Shown: positions 8,543 through 16,905, counted from the first letter of the stretch. The stretch is 64,000 nucleotides of DNA from Rhizobium sp. (GCA_002796995.1 PEKW01000003.1:62001-126000), one strand, 5' to 3'. The notes: generated from the sequence alone by a model not told the origin. Program-made: numbers and translations.

Positions 8543-9415
8543 TCAGGCCCGGTCCGTCGAGATCCTGAGCCGGCCGGCGAGATCCTGGATATATTGCCAG
8601 GCGACGCGTCCCGAGCGCCCGCCGCGGGTGGTCGCCCATTCGAGCGCCTCGTGATGCAGTTCGTCGCGCCCGAGCGGCAGCTTGAAATGGGCCGCATAGC
8701 CGTCGATCATCGCCAGATAGTCGTCCTGGCTGCACTTGTGGAAGCCGAGCCAGAGGCCGAAACGGTCGGACAGCGACACCTTCTCCTCGACCGCCTCCGA
8801 CGGGTTGATCGCCGTCGACTGCTCGTTCTCCATCATGTGGCGGGGCAGGAGGTGACGGCGGTTGGAGGTCGCATAGAAGAGCACATTGTCCGGGCGTCCC
8901 TCGATGCCGCCGTCGAGCGCCGCCTTCAGCGACTTGTAGGCCGTGTCGTCATGGTCGAAGGACAGGTCGTCGCAGAACAGGATGATGCGGTGCGGCGTGT
9001 CCTTGAGCAGGTCGAGCAGGGCCGGCAGCGTGGCGATGTCCTCGCGGTGCACTTCGACGAGCTTGAGCGAGACCCCGGTCTGGGCGCGGATGTCGGCATG
9101 CACAGCCTTGACCAGCGACGACTTGCCCATGCCGCGGGCGCCCCACAGCAGTACGTTGTTGGCCGGATAGCCCTCGGCAAAGCGCAGTGTGTTCTCGTGC
9201 AGGATGTCGCGTACATGGTCGACGCCGCGGATCAGCGACAGCGCCACGCGGTTGGGCTTCTTGATCGGCTGGAGATGGCTTCGCAACGGCGACCAGACGA
9301 AGCAATCGGCCGCCGTCCAGTCGTTCTCCGCCGGCGGCGGTCCGGCCAGCCGTTCGACCGCCGCGGTGAGGCGGCGTACTTCCGCGAGCAGCAACTGGTT
9401 TGCGTCTTCAGTCAT
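8543..9415 (-). CDS. DUF815 family AAA ATPase (290 aa)
   Basis: This is an ATP-binding protein of the DUF815 family, whose function is poorly defined. Walker A is LLWGARGMGKSSLVKA near residue 100 and Walker B is IILFCDDLSFD near 150. Sensor-type regions follow (VLFYATSNRRHLLP near 185). ATG at 9413-9415 is preceded by AGGAGG at good spacing; the frame continues upstream without family similarity. It is transcribed alone, convergent with the lipoprotein gene and divergent from yajC. Confidence 0.85.
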   Translation of the reverse strand: MTEDANQLLLAEVRRLTAAVERLAGPPPAENDWTAADCFVWSPLRSHLQPIKKPNRVALSLIRGVDHVRDILHENTLRFAEGYPANNVLLWGARGMGKSSLVKAVHADIRAQTGVSLKLVEVHREDIATLPALLDLLKDTPHRIILFCDDLSFDHDDTAYKSLKAALDGGIEGRPDNVLFYATSNRRHLLPRHMMENEQSTAINPSEAVEEKVSLSDRFGLWLGFHKCSQDDYLAMIDGYAAHFKLPLGRDELHHEALEWATTRGGRSGRVAWQYIQDLAGRLRISTDRA

Positions 9416-9619
9416 CGGACCCTCCTCGGCACGCTGCCGCCCCGCGCGGCATTTTGCCCGGCGGTAGCATGGCCTTTTGCAGGCCGAAAGGGTAAGAGGC
9501 TGTAAAACGGTACTGGCCGGCGCTGTTTCTGTTGCATTCGAACGTCTCGGCACTATATTCCGGCAACCTGAAGCGGGGGCGAGGCTGCCCGCAAACATCG
9601 CAGTCTAGGGAGTTATTCC

Positions 9620-9967
9620 ATGTTCTTTACGCAAGCCTTCGCCCAGGACGGCGCCGCCGCAGGTGGTGCATTCGGTTCGGGCCTCGAGATGCTCTTCCTC
9701 TTCGCGCCGCTGATGCTGATCTGGTACTTCCTGCTGATCCGTCCGCAGCGCCAGCAGCTGAAGAAGCGCACCGAGACGCTTGCTTCGATCCGTCGCGGCG
9801 ACCAGGTCGTCATGGGCGGCGGCATCATCGCCAAGGTCAGCAAGGTCATCGACGACAACGAACTCGAAGTCGAGCTTGCCGACGGCGTCAAGGTCCGCGC
9901 GCTGCGCAGCTACATCGCCGAAGTCCGCGTCAAGGGCGAACCGGTCAAGACCGACGCGGCGGCCTGA
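9620..9967 (+). CDS. yajC: Preprotein translocase subunit YajC (115 aa)
   Basis: YajC is the small single-helix partner of SecDF in the Sec holotranslocon. The membrane segment (MLFLFAPLMLIWYFLLIRPQ) ends in the family motif RPQ, followed by a cytoplasmic domain with KKRTETLASIRRGDQVVMGG. It sits directly upstream of secDF but is separated from it by a strong hairpin with six T residues. Confidence 0.95.
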   Translation: MFFTQAFAQDGAAAGGAFGSGLEMLFLFAPLMLIWYFLLIRPQRQQLKKRTETLASIRRGDQVVMGGGIIAKVSKVIDDNELEVELADGVKVRALRSYIAEVRVKGEPVKTDAAA

Positions 9968-9984
9968 TACCGCTCCCTACTGAG

Positions 9985-10009
9985 CGACCGGCAATGCCGG
10001 TCGTTTTTT
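9985..10009 (+). terminator. Rho-independent terminator between yajC and secDF
   Basis: CGACCGGC-AAT-GCCGGTCG forms a perfect 8-bp stem followed by six T. It lies 17 bases after the yajC stop and 35 bases before secDF, so it would attenuate transcription between the two genes. Confidence 0.75.
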
Positions 10010-10043
10010 CTTCTGATGGCAACCATCTGAATTCGAGAGTTTG

Positions 10044-12596
10044 ATGCTGTATTTTTCGCGCTGGAAGACATTCTTCATCTGGTTCACCGTCCTGGTGAGT
10101 GTCCTGGTGGCCCTGCCCAATCTCCTCAGCGATGAACAGCTCGGGGCTCTCCCGTCGTGGATGCCGGGCAAGAAGGTCACCCTCGGTCTCGACCTGCAGG
10201 GCGGCTCGCACATCATGCTGAAGATCGAGAAGGCGGACATCGTCAAGGAACGGCTGGAAACGACGGTGGGCGACATTCGTGCCGCCCTGCGTGACGCCGG
10301 CATCCGCTATACCGGGCTTTCCGGCGTCGGCCAGCAGGTTCAGGTCCGCATCACCGACGCCGACAAGGTCGAGGCGGCCAAGGAAGCGCTTTCCTCGCTG
10401 ACCGCTCCGGTCAGCGTCGGCGGCCTGACCGGCGGTTCGATCGAGGAAGTCACCCTTCAGGAAGACGGCACTCTGCTGCGGTTCAACCTGACGGATGCCG
10501 GCATCGACTACCGCGCGGGCTCTGCGCTCACCCAGTCGATGGAGGTGGTACGCCGCCGCGTCGACGAACTGGGCACAACCGAACCTCTGATCCAGCGCCA
10601 GGGCAACGACCGCATCATTGTGCAGGTTCCCGGTCTGACCGATCCGCAGCGTCTCAAGTCGCTCCTCAACCAGACCGCCAAGCTGTCCTTCCACATGGTC
10701 GACATGAGCATGCCGGTGACGGAAGCGATCAACGGTCGCCCGCCGGCAAACGCCGAAGTGTTGTATTCGCAGGACGATCCGGCTGTTCCTTATCTGGTCG
10801 AGAAGCGCGCCCTTGTGTCGGGTGAAAACCTGGTCGACGCGCAGGCAAGCTTCAATCAGCAGACCAGCGAGCCGGTCGTCACCTTCCGCTTCGACAGCAA
10901 GGGTGCCCAGCGCTTCGCCCAGGCGACGCAGGAAAATGTAGGCCGTCCCTTCGCCATCGTTCTGGATGACCAGGTCATCTCCGCGCCGGTCATCCGCGAG
11001 CCGATCATCGGCGGCTCCGGCCAGATCTCCGGCAATTTCTCGGTTGAGGGCGCAAACGATCTGGCCGTGCTGTTGCGCGCCGGCGCGCTGCCCGCGACGC
11101 TGACCGTCGTCGAGGAGCGCACCGTCGGTCCGGGCCTCGGCCAGGATTCGATCAATGCCGGCATTTTCGCCAGCGGCATCGGCGCCCTGTTCGTGGTGCT
11201 GTTCATGCTGGGCTTCTACGGCTCCTTCGGCGTGATGGCGAACATCGCGCTCGCTGCGAACATCGTGATGATCTTTGCCGTTCTTTCGCTCATAGGGTCC
11301 ACGCTGACGCTGCCCGGCATCGCGGGTATCGTGTTGACCATGGGCATGGCGGTCGACTCCAACGTTCTCGTCTACGAGCGCATACGAGAGGAGGCGAAAA
11401 GCGGCAGACCCTTGGTCCAGGCGATCGAGATCGGTTTCAACAAGGCCTTCGCGACGATCGTCGACGCCAACCTGACGACGCTGATCGCCGCCGCCGTGCT
11501 GTTCTTCCTCGGCTCCGGCCCGGTCAAGGGCTTTGCCGTGACGCTGGCCATCGGTATCATCACCACCGTCTTCACCGCCTTCACCATGACCCGCTGGCTG
11601 ATGGCCGTGTGGTTCCGCTGGCGCCGCCCGAAGCACCTGCCCAAGGGCATTCGCACCGGCATGTTCGACACCCAGAACATCCGCTTCATGGCCATCCGGC
11701 GCTACACCTTCGGCATCGCTGGCGCCTTGTCGCTCGCCTCGCTGGTCGGCTTCATGACCGTCGGCCTCAATCTCGGCATCGACTTCCAGGGCGGCTCGAT
11801 CATCGAGGTCAAAGCGCGTTCGGGAACCGCCGACATCGGCGAGATCCGCGACCGCCTGAGCGAGCTCAATCTCGGCGAAGTCCAGGCCCAGGGCTTTGGC
11901 GATCCCGCCAGCGTGCTCATCCGCATCCAGGCGCAGGAGGGTGGCGAGAACGCCGAACAGTCGGCGATCACCCTGGTGCGTGGTGAACTGGAGGATGCCT
12001 ACGAGTTCCGAAGAGTCGAAGTGGTCGGTCCGGCTGTGTCCGGCGAGCTCACCCGGTCGGCGACGATCGGCGTGGCTGTCTCGCTGCTCTGCATCCTCAT
12101 CTATATCTGGTTCCGCTTCGAATGGCAGTTCGCCGTCGGCTCGATCATCGCCACGCTTCACGACGTGATCCTGACGCTCGGCCTTTATGTCCTGCTGGGG
12201 ATCGAGTTCAACCTCACCAGCATCGCGGCGATCCTGACGATCATCGGCTACTCGCTGAACGATACCGTCGTGGTCTATGACCGAATGCGTGAAAACCTCA
12301 GGCGCTACAAGAAGATGCCGCTCGACGTTCTGATCGATACGTCGATCAACCAAACGCTGTCGCGAACCGTTCTGACGGGTTCGACGACTCTTTTGGCCCT
12401 GCTGGCGCTCTACCTGTTCGGCGGCGAGGTCATCGCGTCCTTCACGCTCGCCATGCTGTTCGGTGTTCTCGTCGGTACCTTCTCGTCGGTCTATATCGCC
12501 GCGCCGGTGTTGATCGCCTTCAAGCTGCGCCCGGAGACATTCCAGGAGCAGGACGCCGAAAGCGCCCGGCCGGTGTCCGGCAAGGTCGAGGCCTGA
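10044..12596 (+). CDS. secDF: Fused protein translocase subunit SecDF (850 aa)
   Basis: SecD and SecF are encoded as one polypeptide that uses the proton motive force to pull proteins out of the Sec channel. The SecD half has VTLGLDLQGGSHIMLKIE near residue 45, periplasmic P1 domain material and a 6-helix block (about 375-525) with MGMAVDSNVLVYERIREE. The SecF half starts near 555 with LNLGIDFQGGSIIEVKA and has GYSLNDTVVVYDRMREN near 735. Fused SecDF is found in several alphaproteobacteria. ATG 10044 is used; TTG 10041 is immediately upstream. An NDUFAF3-like gene follows after 5 bases. Confidence 0.96.
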   Translation: MLYFSRWKTFFIWFTVLVSVLVALPNLLSDEQLGALPSWMPGKKVTLGLDLQGGSHIMLKIEKADIVKERLETTVGDIRAALRDAGIRYTGLSGVGQQVQVRITDADKVEAAKEALSSLTAPVSVGGLTGGSIEEVTLQEDGTLLRFNLTDAGIDYRAGSALTQSMEVVRRRVDELGTTEPLIQRQGNDRIIVQVPGLTDPQRLKSLLNQTAKLSFHMVDMSMPVTEAINGRPPANAEVLYSQDDPAVPYLVEKRALVSGENLVDAQASFNQQTSEPVVTFRFDSKGAQRFAQATQENVGRPFAIVLDDQVISAPVIREPIIGGSGQISGNFSVEGANDLAVLLRAGALPATLTVVEERTVGPGLGQDSINAGIFASGIGALFVVLFMLGFYGSFGVMANIALAANIVMIFAVLSLIGSTLTLPGIAGIVLTMGMAVDSNVLVYERIREEAKSGRPLVQAIEIGFNKAFATIVDANLTTLIAAAVLFFLGSGPVKGFAVTLAIGIITTVFTAFTMTRWLMAVWFRWRRPKHLPKGIRTGMFDTQNIRFMAIRRYTFGIAGALSLASLVGFMTVGLNLGIDFQGGSIIEVKARSGTADIGEIRDRLSELNLGEVQAQGFGDPASVLIRIQAQEGGENAEQSAITLVRGELEDAYEFRRVEVVGPAVSGELTRSATIGVAVSLLCILIYIWFRFEWQFAVGSIIATLHDVILTLGLYVLLGIEFNLTSIAAILTIIGYSLNDTVVVYDRMRENLRRYKKMPLDVLIDTSINQTLSRTVLTGSTTLLALLALYLFGGEVIASFTLAMLFGVLVGTFSSVYIAAPVLIAFKLRPETFQEQDAESARPVSGKVEA

Positions 12597-12601
12597 GGCC
12601 G

Positions 12602-13006
12602 GTGTCGTCCTTCGGACCGACCGGCAAGGGCATCGTCATCCGAGAGGCGCATTTCCCGGGGCGGGCCCAGATCGACGCCTACGGCAATGGCGGCTTCCGC
12701 TTTGCCGACATGTCGCATCGCGGCTCGCTGCTGTTGCTGCCCTCGGGCATCTACGGCTGGGAGATGGACGAGACCATGCCGCTATCGGTCGAGAATTTCC
12801 GCCGCGTCCTCGACGATGCGGCGGATATCGAGGTTCTTCTGGTCGGCACGGGTTCCAAGCTTCGCCCCCTTCCGGCCGAACTGAAGGCTGCCCTCAAGGC
12901 AAAGGGCATCGCCAGCGATCCGATGGGAACCGGTGCGGCCATCCGGACCTTCAACATCATGCTCGCCGAGCAGCGGGCGGTTGCCGCTGCCCTGATCGCC
13001 GTCTGA
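12602..13006 (+). CDS. Mth938-like (NDUFAF3-like) protein (134 aa)
   Basis: This is a small Mth938/DUF498-fold protein. The family segment LLLPSGIYGWEMDE, the LLVGTGSKLRPLP motif near residue 80 and the GTGAAIRTFNIMLAEQRAVA C-terminus are visible. The human homologue NDUFAF3 is a complex I assembly factor. The start is GTG 12602, five bases after the secDF stop, so the gene is probably co-transcribed. The next gene resembles NDUFAF6, another complex I assembly factor, which strengthens a respiratory-assembly role, although bacterial function is inferred. Confidence 0.8.
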   Translation: MSSFGPTGKGIVIREAHFPGRAQIDAYGNGGFRFADMSHRGSLLLLPSGIYGWEMDETMPLSVENFRRVLDDAADIEVLLVGTGSKLRPLPAELKAALKAKGIASDPMGTGAAIRTFNIMLAEQRAVAAALIAV

Positions 13007-13012
13007 CGCAGG

Positions 13013-13876
13013 ATGAGTGCCGTGAGCGATGCCGAGACAGGAAACCGCATTCTCGACATGTCGGGTCTGCGCGACAGTGATCGCGACCGCTATCTGGCGA
13101 GCCTGCTGACGCCGGCGGCACACCGCGGGGCGGTCGCCGCGCTCTATGCCTTCAATGCCGAGATCGCCCGCATCCGCGACGTGGTGCGCGAGCCCCTGCC
13201 GGGCGAGGTGCGCCTGCAATACTGGCGCGACCTCCTGGCGGGCGCAGCACACGGTTCCACCGAGGCCAATCCGACCGCCGCGGCGCTCCTGGACGCCATC
13301 CGCACCCACCGGTTGCCGATCGCCGCCCTGTCCGGCATGATCGAGGCGCGGATCTTCGATCTCTACGACGATCCGATGGAAACCACCGCCATGTTCGAGG
13401 GCTATGCCGGCGAAACGGCCGCCGCCCTCGTGCAACTGGCAAGCCTCGTGCTCGATCCGGAGGCTGCGGCCCGGTCGGCCGACATGGCCGGCCATGCGGG
13501 CGTTGCCCAGGCGGTTGCCGGCGCTCTGCTGCTGATGCCGACGCACCGGGCGCGCGGCCAGCTCTACCTGCCGCTGGAGATTCTCTCTGCCGTCGGGCTC
13601 GATCGAGAAAGCTTCCTCGCCGGCGACGACAAGGTGAGGGTTTCGGCCGCGATCGAAGCCTTTGCCGGGCTCGGACGCGACCACCTGCGCAAGGCGCGCG
13701 CGGCGGGCCGGCCGCCGAGAAGCCTGGTGCCCGCCTATCTGCCGGTATCGCTCAGCGAACCGGTTCTGATCGCCGCCCAGCGGCGTGGTGCCGCCATCCT
13801 CGAAGGTGCGCTCAGGCCGCCGCAATGGCGCCGCCAACTGCGCATGCTGCGCGCCGCGGTGACGGGCAGCTTCTGA
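13013..13876 (+). CDS. Squalene/phytoene synthase-fold protein, NDUFAF6-like (287 aa)
   Basis: The fold is that of trans-isoprenyl diphosphate synthases, for example ALYAFNAEIARIRDVVREPL then EVRLQYWRDLLAG. However, the two Asp-rich catalytic motifs expected for phytoene or squalene synthase are not seen. The second-motif region reads GALLLMPTHRARGQLYLP, without the usual DxxED cluster. This pattern fits the NDUFAF6 branch of complex I assembly factors better than a terpene enzyme. It begins 6 bases after the NDUFAF3-like gene, and no carotenoid or hopanoid gene is nearby. Confidence 0.75.
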   Translation: MSAVSDAETGNRILDMSGLRDSDRDRYLASLLTPAAHRGAVAALYAFNAEIARIRDVVREPLPGEVRLQYWRDLLAGAAHGSTEANPTAAALLDAIRTHRLPIAALSGMIEARIFDLYDDPMETTAMFEGYAGETAAALVQLASLVLDPEAAARSADMAGHAGVAQAVAGALLLMPTHRARGQLYLPLEILSAVGLDRESFLAGDDKVRVSAAIEAFAGLGRDHLRKARAAGRPPRSLVPAYLPVSLSEPVLIAAQRRGAAILEGALRPPQWRRQLRMLRAAVTGSF

Positions 13877-13959
13877 ACCACCAAATTCGCGCAAGCCTCG
13901 GCTGCTATCGACTCGCGGTGAAAGGTCGGACGACGTCCGGCCGCAGCGGGAGGCAAGGC

Positions 13960-14418
13960 GTGGCTTCTATTACCTGGATTGTGATTTTGGGACTGGTGGC
14001 CCTGTTCGCCTACTATTCGACGCGGATTGCGAAGCGCACGAACGAGGACAGCCTGCACGATACGGGACTGGCGCTTCTCGAATTCGGCCGGGCCTTTCCC
14101 AACGAAGCGATCCGCAGCCTCCACACGACCGAAGACGGCAATGCGGTCTTCGTGCGCCTGCACGACAACAAAGCCGGCTTCATGCGCAATATGCGCAGCC
14201 ACTATGCCTGCCATCTCATCGAGCCGGGCACGGTGCGCGTGCGCGACCTGCGCAACGGCCGCGGCTTTGCCATCGAATTCCTCGACGCGCCGTTCCACAA
14301 TGGCGAGTTCACCTTCGCCTCGCCGCTGGAGGCCGCCGAAGTGTCGCTCTGGCTGCTGGGCAATTATGTGAGCAACGCCGAGCGGGATGCGCCGTCGGGC
14401 GCGATCCCGACGGCCTGA
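13960..14418 (+). CDS. Conserved hypothetical membrane-anchored protein (152 aa)
   Basis: I do not recognise a family. The product has one N-terminal membrane helix (SITWIVILGLVALFAYYS), then a soluble domain with mixed charge (FVRLHDNKAGFMRNMRSHY; EPGTVRVRDLRNGRGFAIEF) and a Ser/Ala-rich end. GTG 13960 is chosen because GGGAGG lies at good distance and the hydrophobic segment then starts the protein. The longer open frame upstream overlaps the preceding gene. It ends 8 bases before the convergent trmFO stop. Confidence 0.6.
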   Translation: MASITWIVILGLVALFAYYSTRIAKRTNEDSLHDTGLALLEFGRAFPNEAIRSLHTTEDGNAVFVRLHDNKAGFMRNMRSHYACHLIEPGTVRVRDLRNGRGFAIEFLDAPFHNGEFTFASPLEAAEVSLWLLGNYVSNAERDAPSGAIPTA

Positions 14419-14425
14419 ACGCCCG

Positions 14426-15844
14426 TTAAGGCTGGGCGAGTTCGGAGGCGAGCCAGGCCTTGCAGTCGGCCAGGGCGCGCTCGGCCACCAGCTGACGCTT
14501 CATCACCGTCTTGTCCTTGCCGCGGAAGCGCTTGACGCCCTCCGGCTTGACGATCGAGCCCGGCGCCAGTTCCGGAAACAGCCCGAAGTTGATGTTCATC
14601 GGCTGGAACGAGCGTTTGCCGGGCTCCTCGTCGGTGACCAGATGGCCGCCGGTGATGTGGCGCAGCAGCGAGCCCATGGCGGTGGTCTCCGGCGGCAGGG
14701 AGATGATCTCGCCCTTGCGGTCGGCGGCGGCGAAGCGGCCGGCCAGGAGCCCGATCGATGCGCTCTCGACATAGCCCTCGCAGCCGGTGATCTGGCCGGC
14801 AAAGCGCAGGCCCGGCCGGCTCTTCAGCTGCAGCGACGGATCGAGCAGCACCGGGGAATTGATATAGGTGTTGCGGTGCAGACCGCCGAGCCGGGCGAAT
14901 TCGGCATTTTCCAGGCCCGGGATCATGCGGAAGATCTCGGATTGCGCGCCGTAGCGCAGCTTGGTCTGGAAGCCGACCATGTTGTAAAGCGTGCCGAGCG
15001 CATTGTCCTGGCGCAGCTGCACGACGGCATAGGCCTTGACGGTCGGATTGTGGGCATTGGTCAGGCCCATCGGCTTCATCGGCCCGTGGCGCAGCGTTTC
15101 GCGGCCGCGCTCGGCCATGACTTCGATCGGCAGGCAGCCGTCGAAATAGGGCGTGCCTTCCCATTCCTTGAAGCCGACCGTGTCGCCGGCGATCAGTGCA
15201 TCGATGAAGGCATTGTACTGGGCTTCGTCGAGCGGGCAGTTGATGTAGTCCTTGCCCGTGCCGCCCGGACCCACCTTGTCGTAGCGCGACTGGTACCAGC
15301 AGATATCCATGTCGATGGAATCACGGTGAATGATCGGGGCGATGGCGTCGAAGAAGGCCAGCGCATCCTCGCCGGTCTCGGCGCTGATCGCCTCGGCGAG
15401 ATCGGGCGACGTGAGGGGGCCGGTGGCGATGATCGTCAGGCCCCAGTCCTTGGGCGGCAGGCCGGTGACCTCTTCGCGCACGACGGTGATCAGCGGATGG
15501 GCATGGATCGCCTGGCTGACGGCGTCGGAAAAGCCGTCGCGGTCGACGGCGAGCGCGCCGCCGGCGGGAACCTGGTGCTTGTCGGCGCAGGCCATGATCA
15601 GCGATCCGGCCAGCCGCATCTCGGCATGGATGACGCCAACGGCATTGGCCGTCGCATCGTCGGAGCGGAAGGAATTGGAGCATACCAGCTCTGCAAGACC
15701 GTCGGTTCGGTGCGCATCCGTGCCGCGCACGCCGCGCATCTCGTGGAGAATGACCGGAACGCCGGCCTGCGCAGCCTGCCAGGCGGCCTCGGAACCGGCA
15801 AGGCCGCCGCCGATCACATGAATGGGGGAGGGAGTGGTTTTCAT
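14426..15844 (-). CDS. trmFO: Methylenetetrahydrofolate-tRNA-(uracil-5-)-methyltransferase TrmFO (472 aa)
   Basis: TrmFO is a folate- and FAD-dependent enzyme that makes ribothymidine at position 54 of tRNA. The FAD-binding [14 protein letters not shown] motif is at residues 12-25. Family markers include [18 protein letters not shown], the region [11 protein letters not shown] holding a conserved Cys, and [20 protein letters not shown] near 335. The second of two adjacent ATG codons (15844) gives [14 protein letters not shown]; the first is at 15847. The gene stands alone on the minus strand and is convergent with the small membrane-protein gene. Confidence 0.93.
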   Translation of the reverse strand: MKTTPSPIHVIGGGLAGSEAAWQAAQAGVPVILHEMRGVRGTDAHRTDGLAELVCSNSFRSDDATANAVGVIHAEMRLAGSLIMACADKHQVPAGGALAVDRDGFSDAVSQAIHAHPLITVVREEVTGLPPKDWGLTIIATGPLTSPDLAEAISAETGEDALAFFDAIAPIIHRDSIDMDICWYQSRYDKVGPGGTGKDYINCPLDEAQYNAFIDALIAGDTVGFKEWEGTPYFDGCLPIEVMAERGRETLRHGPMKPMGLTNAHNPTVKAYAVVQLRQDNALGTLYNMVGFQTKLRYGAQSEIFRMIPGLENAEFARLGGLHRNTYINSPVLLDPSLQLKSRPGLRFAGQITGCEGYVESASIGLLAGRFAAADRKGEIISLPPETTAMGSLLRHITGGHLVTDEEPGKRSFQPMNINFGLFPELAPGSIVKPEGVKRFRGKDKTVMKRQLVAERALADCKAWLASELAQP

Positions 15845-15936
15845 CATGGCGTGCTGCTTATCACGGGACGGTTTGGCGGCCAATCCTTTCCCGTCTGCCG
15901 CAGGCAGGGCACGCGGCAAGCAGGGAGCCAGAATCG

Positions 15937-15962
15937 AAAACGGCACCCGAAGGTGCCGTTTT
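15937..15962 (-). terminator. Terminator of the first DUF1127 gene
   Basis: AAAACGGCACC-CGAA-GGTGCCGTTTT is a perfect 11-bp stem with a 4-base loop and T-rich 3' ends on both strands. It lies 25 bases downstream of the DUF1127 stop on the minus strand. Confidence 0.8.
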
Positions 15963-15987
15963 CCACTGCTCTGCTCAACCTGCGCGA

Positions 15988-16131
15988 TTAGCGGAAGGAG
16001 CGGGCAGCAATATTGCGGATTTCGTAGCGGGTGATGCCGATGTCGGACAGGGCCTGGTTGGACAGGTTGCCCAGTTCGGCGATGGTGCGGCGGTAGCTCA
16101 TCCAGTTCTTGGCGATGCGGATCGGGTTCAT
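15988..16131 (-). CDS. DUF1127 micro-protein (47 aa)
   Basis: The product is a 47-residue arginine-rich protein of the DUF1127 (YjiS-like) family. The N-terminus is [20 protein letters not shown] and the conserved helix reads [20 protein letters not shown]. In Rhodobacter a DUF1127 protein (CcaF1) binds RNA and is co-transcribed with CcsR small RNAs; DUF1127 genes in Brucella are activated by the LysR-type regulator VtlR. GAGGAAA precedes the ATG. Upstream lies a -10 TATAAA (16200-16205) and, 16 bases further, a 13-base T-N11-A box. The gene has its own terminator. Confidence 0.88.
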   Translation of the reverse strand: MNPIRIAKNWMSYRRTIAELGNLSNQALSDIGITRYEIRNIAARSFR

Positions 16132-16199
16132 GGTCGTTTCCTCGGGGTCAATCTTGTTCCGCTGATCCTGTGGTCTCGTCCACATCAGCGATTGACCGC

Positions 16200-16205
16200 T
16201 TTATA
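16200..16205 (-). promoter_or_regulatory. -10 element of the first DUF1127 gene
   Basis: TATAAA on the minus strand is placed to start transcription near 16193, giving a leader of about 60 bases. No good -35 hexamer is seen; the position is occupied by the end of the 13-base box, as expected for an activator-dependent promoter. Confidence 0.5.
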
Positions 16206-16221
16206 CGCCTGTAAAACAATA

Positions 16222-16234
16222 TTGTGCAGTGCAA
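16222..16234 (-). promoter_or_regulatory. T-N11-A box, copy 1 (DUF1127 promoter)
   Basis: TTGCACTGCACAA on the minus strand has TTG/CAA ends and the T-N11-A layout of LysR-type regulator sites. Its 3' end is 16 bases from the -10. An identical 13-mer at the same spacing precedes the small-RNA array. Confidence 0.55.
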
Positions 16235-16327
16235 ATAATAAGCGACTGCTATGCAAATGTGCATGGTGTGCTGCAATAAAAGGCAGCTATCGGCAGGCGG
16301 GCACAGGCGCCCGAAAAAGCGGCAAAG

Positions 16328-16353
16328 AAAAAGGCCTCCCGCAAGGGAGGCCT
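16328..16353 (-). terminator. Terminator of the second DUF1127 gene
   Basis: AGGCCTCCC-GCAA-GGGAGGCCT is a 9-bp stem followed on the minus strand by five T, 27 bases after the stop of the second DUF1127 gene. Confidence 0.8.
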
Positions 16354-16379
16354 CTTTGCAATCGGGTTTGTCGTCAGGA

Positions 16380-16526
16380 TCAGCCGGCGACGGCGTGACG
16401 TGCCACGCGGCGAATGTCCTCGCGGCCAATGCCGAGGTCGCGAAGTTCGCGGTCGGACATGCGGCCGAGTTCGTTGACGGTCTGACGATACTTGCGCCAG
16501 TTGTTGAGCGAGCGAGCGATGTTCAT
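16380..16526 (-). CDS. DUF1127 micro-protein, second copy (48 aa)
   Basis: This is a second arginine-rich DUF1127 protein (MNIARSLNNWRKYRQTVNEL, then LRDLGIGREDIRRVARHA). It is clearly related to the first copy but divergent, so the pair is not a recent duplication. AGAGGAAAG precedes the ATG. The gene lies downstream, on the same strand, of the CCUCCUCCC hairpin array that terminates at 16781. A CtrA-like box sits 140 bases upstream of the start, so it may have its own promoter. Confidence 0.88.
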   Translation of the reverse strand: MNIARSLNNWRKYRQTVNELGRMSDRELRDLGIGREDIRRVARHAVAG

Positions 16527-16668
16527 GATCTTTCCTCTTTCCGGTTGCGGCTCCCCGGGGGGGGCGGGTGCCTGCTTGAATTCGATGACCGGAATATATG
16601 CTGCGCTGCGAAAAAGCGGAAGTGACATCGCCGTATGACTCCTATGCGGTGGACGCATAGAGGCATGG

Positions 16669-16683
16669 TTAACATGCGGTAAA
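16669..16683 (-). promoter_or_regulatory. CtrA-like box upstream of the second DUF1127 gene
   Basis: On the minus strand the sequence is TTTA-CCGCATG-TTAACC, one base from the TTAA-N7-TTAA consensus and with the frequent CC extension. The position, about 140 bases before the ATG, is plausible for a distal promoter; chance occurrence is possible. Confidence 0.3.
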
Positions 16684-16769
16684 TTGACGCATTTTTCGGC
16701 GCTTGACCGGGCGGTGAGGAAGCCTCGGCAACGTGCTTGTGCGCTGCAGTATCGCAAGTCGGCGGGATT

Positions 16770-16905
16770 GGGAGGAGGATAAAAAAATAACGCTCACCGG
16801 GGGAGGAGGATCCGGTGAGCGTCATTTTGAGAGACCGACGACTGGGAGGAGGAGTGTCGTCAGTCAGTTCGACGCCGCGCTGGGAGGAGGAGTGCGCAGG
16901 GTCGA
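16770..16905 (-). ncRNA. Cuckoo/CcsR-type small RNA array with CCUCCUCCC loops
   Basis: Read on the minus strand, three successive hairpins each present an anti-Shine-Dalgarno loop. Hairpin A (16871-16903) and hairpin B (16833-16865) have the identical 13-base loop ACTCCTCCTCCCA. Hairpin C (16790-16822) has a perfect 11-bp stem, loop ATCCTCCTCCC, and a T-tract behind it. A fourth motif TCCTCCTCCC lies at 16770-16779, beyond the T-tract. Tandem hairpins with CCUCCUCCC loops beside a DUF1127 gene are the definition of the CcsR/cuckoo family known from Rhodobacter and relatives. Family membership is inferred from structure; expression is untested. Confidence 0.7.
16781..16822 (-). terminator. 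Terminator hairpin with anti-SD loop
   Basis: ACGCTCACCGG and CCGGTGAGCGT pair perfectly over 11 bp, followed on the minus strand by TATTTTTTT. The same structure thus acts as the last CCUCCUCCC hairpin and as a Rho-independent terminator. Confidence 0.8.

Noticed and set aside
9945-12353. An 802-codon open frame antisense to secDF
   Set aside because: It lies opposite strongly conserved SecDF domains and is rich in Asp, His and Gly, as typical shadows are.
13013-13876. Carotenoid or hopanoid biosynthesis (phytoene/squalene synthase)
   Set aside because: The Asp-rich catalytic motifs are absent and no partner genes are nearby. The NDUFAF6-like reading fits the neighbour better.
16763-16900. 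Repeated plus-strand GGGAGGAGG as ribosome sites of small plus-strand genes
   Set aside because: No start codons with sensible following frames stand at the right distance. The motifs sit in loops of hairpins whose terminator works only on the minus strand.
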